NCBI RefSeq assembly: GCF_020882245.1
Contig: NC_083597.1
Location: 60,800,152 to 60,864,151, forward strand
Length of the DNA: 64,000 nt
Reading direction: 5' to 3'
Origin: Rhopalosiphum padi
Taxonomy: Eukaryota; Arthropoda; Insecta; Hemiptera; Aphididae
The notes under the pieces are model-generated. The model saw only the letters and a list, made by a program, of their open reading frames with translations. It searched no databases and was not told the DNA's origin. The position numbers were made by a program, and so were the translations under genes. This document shows, piece after piece, positions 60,530 to 64,000 of this stretch (position 1 is its first letter; every line of letters starts with the position of its first letter).

Positions 60530-63500
60530 GTGAACCATCAATCATGCAGACAATTTTGAAAACTCTGTAAATGTGGAACATTCACAAACAAATTAAATGT
60601 TAATGTTTATAAAAAATATTAAAAACTTAATCTAAAGAAAAATATTGGGACTATATGACTTATAAATAATTATAAAATTCAGCATGCTGTTACTAACCTG
60701 TCAACAATTGTTTAATAAATTATACAAAAATAATCAATTATTCAACGCAGAAAAACAAAAAAATAATTCTCACGTTCTTTAAACAATTTTTATAAAAGCC
60801 ACTAACTATTTACTATTAACTAAATAAAAGAGATCCTAGTAGTACTAATTTTTAAAATAATATAAACGTAATATTTCTATTTTTTAGTTTTCTACTCGTT
60901 AGTCGACAATTATAGTCCTCACATTACACAGCATCGCAAGTTTTCAGTTTTTCAGAAATGATAATACTGTTTTTTTATCAATCATATACAGTGGTGCCAT
61001 TTAAAAATATTTTTTGATTATTAATACTATATTAAAATTATTTATTTAAAAAAAATATTTGCAACTTACTTTAGAGTTTAAACAATTTACTTACTAATTA
61101 ACCTCTATGAAGCAGTCTACCATTTATTCGATCTTCTTAATCCTTTTAGGTAATAGTTTTATCGATCTTCAAAAATTAATCAACATTTTTTTTTTTTGAA
61201 AAATATTCTGGTAAAAATAAAATATAAATGTTATAAATACATGGTGGCTATAATTAATAAAAACGACAATATATTGATAGAAGGTTCTGTGATAGAAATG
61301 GGGAAATATATTTTTTTAGTAGTATTTATAATCAATTATATGTATTTTTTATCAACTTTTGTATATCCTGTTTATGTTAAGTGATAAAATAATAAATATA
61401 AACTAAATAATTTAAGATAAGTGACAACTGAATAAAAATTAAACTATTGATCTTCAGATCAATTGTACTTGGGAGTTGGGTTCAACATAGGTCATGTCAT
61501 AGTCCATAGACTGTGTAACAAGGAAGACTGGTACATTTATATTTTGAAATAAAATATATGTAAATGTAAATAATGTAATATATATTATTATTCTCTCAAT
61601 TATTTATTGTAAATAGCCAAGAATCTGTGTAAATACTTAAAAAAAGCTTACATCTTATTTTATATTAATGATTTTATGTTTCTGGAAAAATAAAAACAAT
61701 TAATAATTATCAAAATTAATATTTTTTTTTTTTTTATTAAAATTAATTATATTTATATATAAATACCTTATCTTTTATAAAATATTAATTAAATATCACC
61801 TCAATTATCTATACATTTTAAACTATAAAAACAGTAAATTATCACTAATGACTGATTTTAGTTTATTAGTACTTACTAATTATTTTTACAGATTACAGCC
61901 TCTTAATTATCTGGAAAATTTATTGCAAAAATGAGTTTAAAATGTTTATATTATACATTTAAGCTGATAACATAAAATTATTTTAAAAAATTAACTATAT
62001 TATGCACGATATTTATAATATTTTAGACAAGTATTTTAAGGCAAAGTAGTTGATTTTATATGGTACTACTATTGTTATAAAAAGGATTTTTATTCAAAAG
62101 ATATAGTAGAATGTGTACATATTTATGCAAATATGCAAGAACAATTAATACAAATAATATTTTTAATTATTCGACAATTTAATCAAACATTTAGCATAAT
62201 TCAAATTATTTGAAATATTTAAAAAAATATACAACATGTAACTAATAATATTATTATACTTTAATTCAAATATGTCAACAAAATTAACCATAGAATCTAT
62301 ATTTGAAATGAGAAATATTTTAATAAATATCATTATTCTAATTTGAGTTTAGTATTATTCTACAATCTTATGGGTGCTTACATACAAACTCAGGGTCTAA
62401 TAATAATATAAAATTGTGTTTTTTATTTCATATTGTATAATTATTGAAATAGGTTACGGATCACTTGTAATTTTATGAATATAAATGCTTTTTACTAAAT
62501 TATTTAAAATAAATTAAATAAATTCTGTCTACTAAACACAAACAATGCCTTAATTATTAAATTAATTGTAGAAAATAAAATATTAGAAAAAAGTCAATTG
62601 GTTTGGTTAAATATCCCCAAAAAGAGTAATATTATATTATAATAGAAATTGATAAAATAAATTATTTAAATACTGAAACTTATTAAATTATATGCTATAG
62701 TTTAAGCAAAATGATTATCATTTAAATAAAATCCTAGTATTATAAGTTATTCATCATGCTAAGAAAAAATTGTATATGCAATATCCATGCAAAAAAAAAC
62801 ACAATACTAACTGAATTTAAACAAATAAAAAATAAAATGTATATTAATTTATCAATACAATTTTCATAAATATACTTAGATATACTTGGTCCCAAGTTCA
62901 TACTTCATTTTAGTATATTATGTTGAACTATCTGACTTACTTATTAATAATTGACCATTATTATAGATTACGAAGGATGGGTTGTTGAATTTATTGCTCT
63001 TAAACATTCCGAAGTTTGTTAAAAAAGTCAATTATAAATAATTGCTCGAAATCAAATACTTTGAATTCAAACAGTTTGAGAAAAATTAAATTAAATATTA
63101 CTATTAATGTGATATATATATATATATATATATTAACAAATATTAATTTATGTACCTTAATCTGTAATAACTAATACCAGAACTTTTTAAGAGTTAAGAT
63201 AGTTATTTTTGTTTAAAATTTAGTTGGATTAAACTTTAAATTAAATTAATCATGTTCTTAATGTTCTTATGTTTGAATATAAATGGATTCAAGCTCAAGA
63301 AAAAAGTAAAGTTCAAATTTTAATTAATGAAAATTTAAGTTCGTCCCATCCTTATATATTATCATACATAATTAAAATATTCAGTTCAATTTTTAATTAG
63401 TAATTTAACCCATAAAACGACTATTTCCTTGTTTAAATATATATATATTTACCATATCTTTTTTCTATGCATATATCATAAAAACATAAATATTAAATTA

Positions 63501-64000
63501 TATTATGAAAAACAGAACAGTACCATTAAGATTTGGCTCCCTATTTTATTTATCATAAATATTATATATTATAAAAAAAATGTTGGCGCCTCTTTTAACT
63601 ACGCACCCGGGGCCATGCCCCCTAGCCATCCCCCCCTAACGGCATAGCTCTACACAGCTACAAACAGCATATCTCATAAAGATAATATTTTTTTAAAGCT
63701 TTTGATATCAATGTACAATCTATGAGAACTGAATCAAAATTATTTATCCATTTTTTTTTTAAGCACATGGTTATTTAACATATTAATAATTATTTATTTA
63801 TTTGTTTATATAATCACTCTAAACCTTTCAATACACATAAATTAATAAACATTGATACTAAAAAAGATAGAAAAAAAAAAAAAATTATATATTTTTAATA
63901 AAAATATAATTTATTATTTTTTAAGTAACTTAAACTTTTTGAATTTAAAAGAAAATTCTAAAAAACTAATAACTGTTTTTTTTATTAGTTATCTAACTTT
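60530..64000. other. AT-rich region without recognised genes
   Basis: No gene recognised on either strand. Landmarks are a TA microsatellite (63112-63132) and a short C/G-rich patch (about 63583-63650, 'cacccggggccatgccccc') that looks like a piece of an interspersed element. Confidence 0.4.

Noticed and set aside
62960..63050. Possible exon with frame ITKDGLLNLLLLNIPKF after an AG
   Set aside because: Only about 70 bases, no neighbouring exon or recognisable protein, and the start and stop context is ordinary AT-rich sequence.
1..64000. tRNA or rRNA genes, CRISPR arrays, prokaryotic operons or virus insertions
   Set aside because: None seen by eye; genes are spliced eukaryotic genes. A tRNAscan-SE run would be needed to exclude a divergent tRNA.

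Overview
The window is very AT-rich eukaryotic nuclear DNA with short spliced exons, GT/AG introns, many miniature transposons and frequent 'taggtacctac'-like motifs. Gene content and texture suggest an insect, most likely an aphid (Hemiptera: Aphididae); the lineage is an inference and no species is assigned.

Seven protein-coding genes can be read exon by exon, and for six of them the splice phases add up to an uninterrupted CDS. From left to right: a Tctex-type dynein light chain (minus, 2904-3706) lies head to head with mitochondrial ribosomal protein L47 (plus, 4108-6411); their start codons are about 400 bp apart and a perfect 38-bp palindrome lies between them. From 7.6 to 10 kb is a patch richer in G and C with a 33-bp tandem repeat and a possible broken ORF. 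From 10 to 20.5 kb I see no gene. A facilitated trehalose/sugar transporter (plus, 20580-26476) lacks its first exon(s) in what I can recognise. RpS6 (plus, 29927-32565) carries three copies of a probable H/ACA box snoRNA in its second intron. A 28-exon Crag/DENND4 Rab exchange-factor gene (minus, 34111-48849) is complete at 1713 codons and faces DUSP12/YVH1 phosphatase (plus, 49686-53736). METTL18 histidine methyltransferase (minus, 57921-58667) is the last gene. From 60.5 to 64 kb no gene is recognised.

The spaces between and inside genes hold DNA transposons whose ends and target-site duplications can be read directly: a pogo/Tigger-like element (1442-2026, TA), a hAT element with an antisense transposase tail (26686-27351, 8-bp TSD), a probable second hAT MITE (27971-28540), a piggyBac-like MITE (54107-54428, TTAA), a Merlin/IS1595-type element with a decayed transposase (55811-56531, 8-bp TSD), and at least five members of one foldback MITE family (19.9, 51.4, 52.2, 59.2 and 60.1 kb). 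A ~0.5-kb tandem duplication lies at 56.8-57.9 kb.

The genes are unrelated housekeeping functions (ribosome, mitoribosome, dynein, membrane traffic, phosphatase, ribosomal protein methylation, sugar transport), not a pathway cluster. The most interesting signal is the triplicated intronic small RNA in RpS6, where most differences between copies keep the base pairing.
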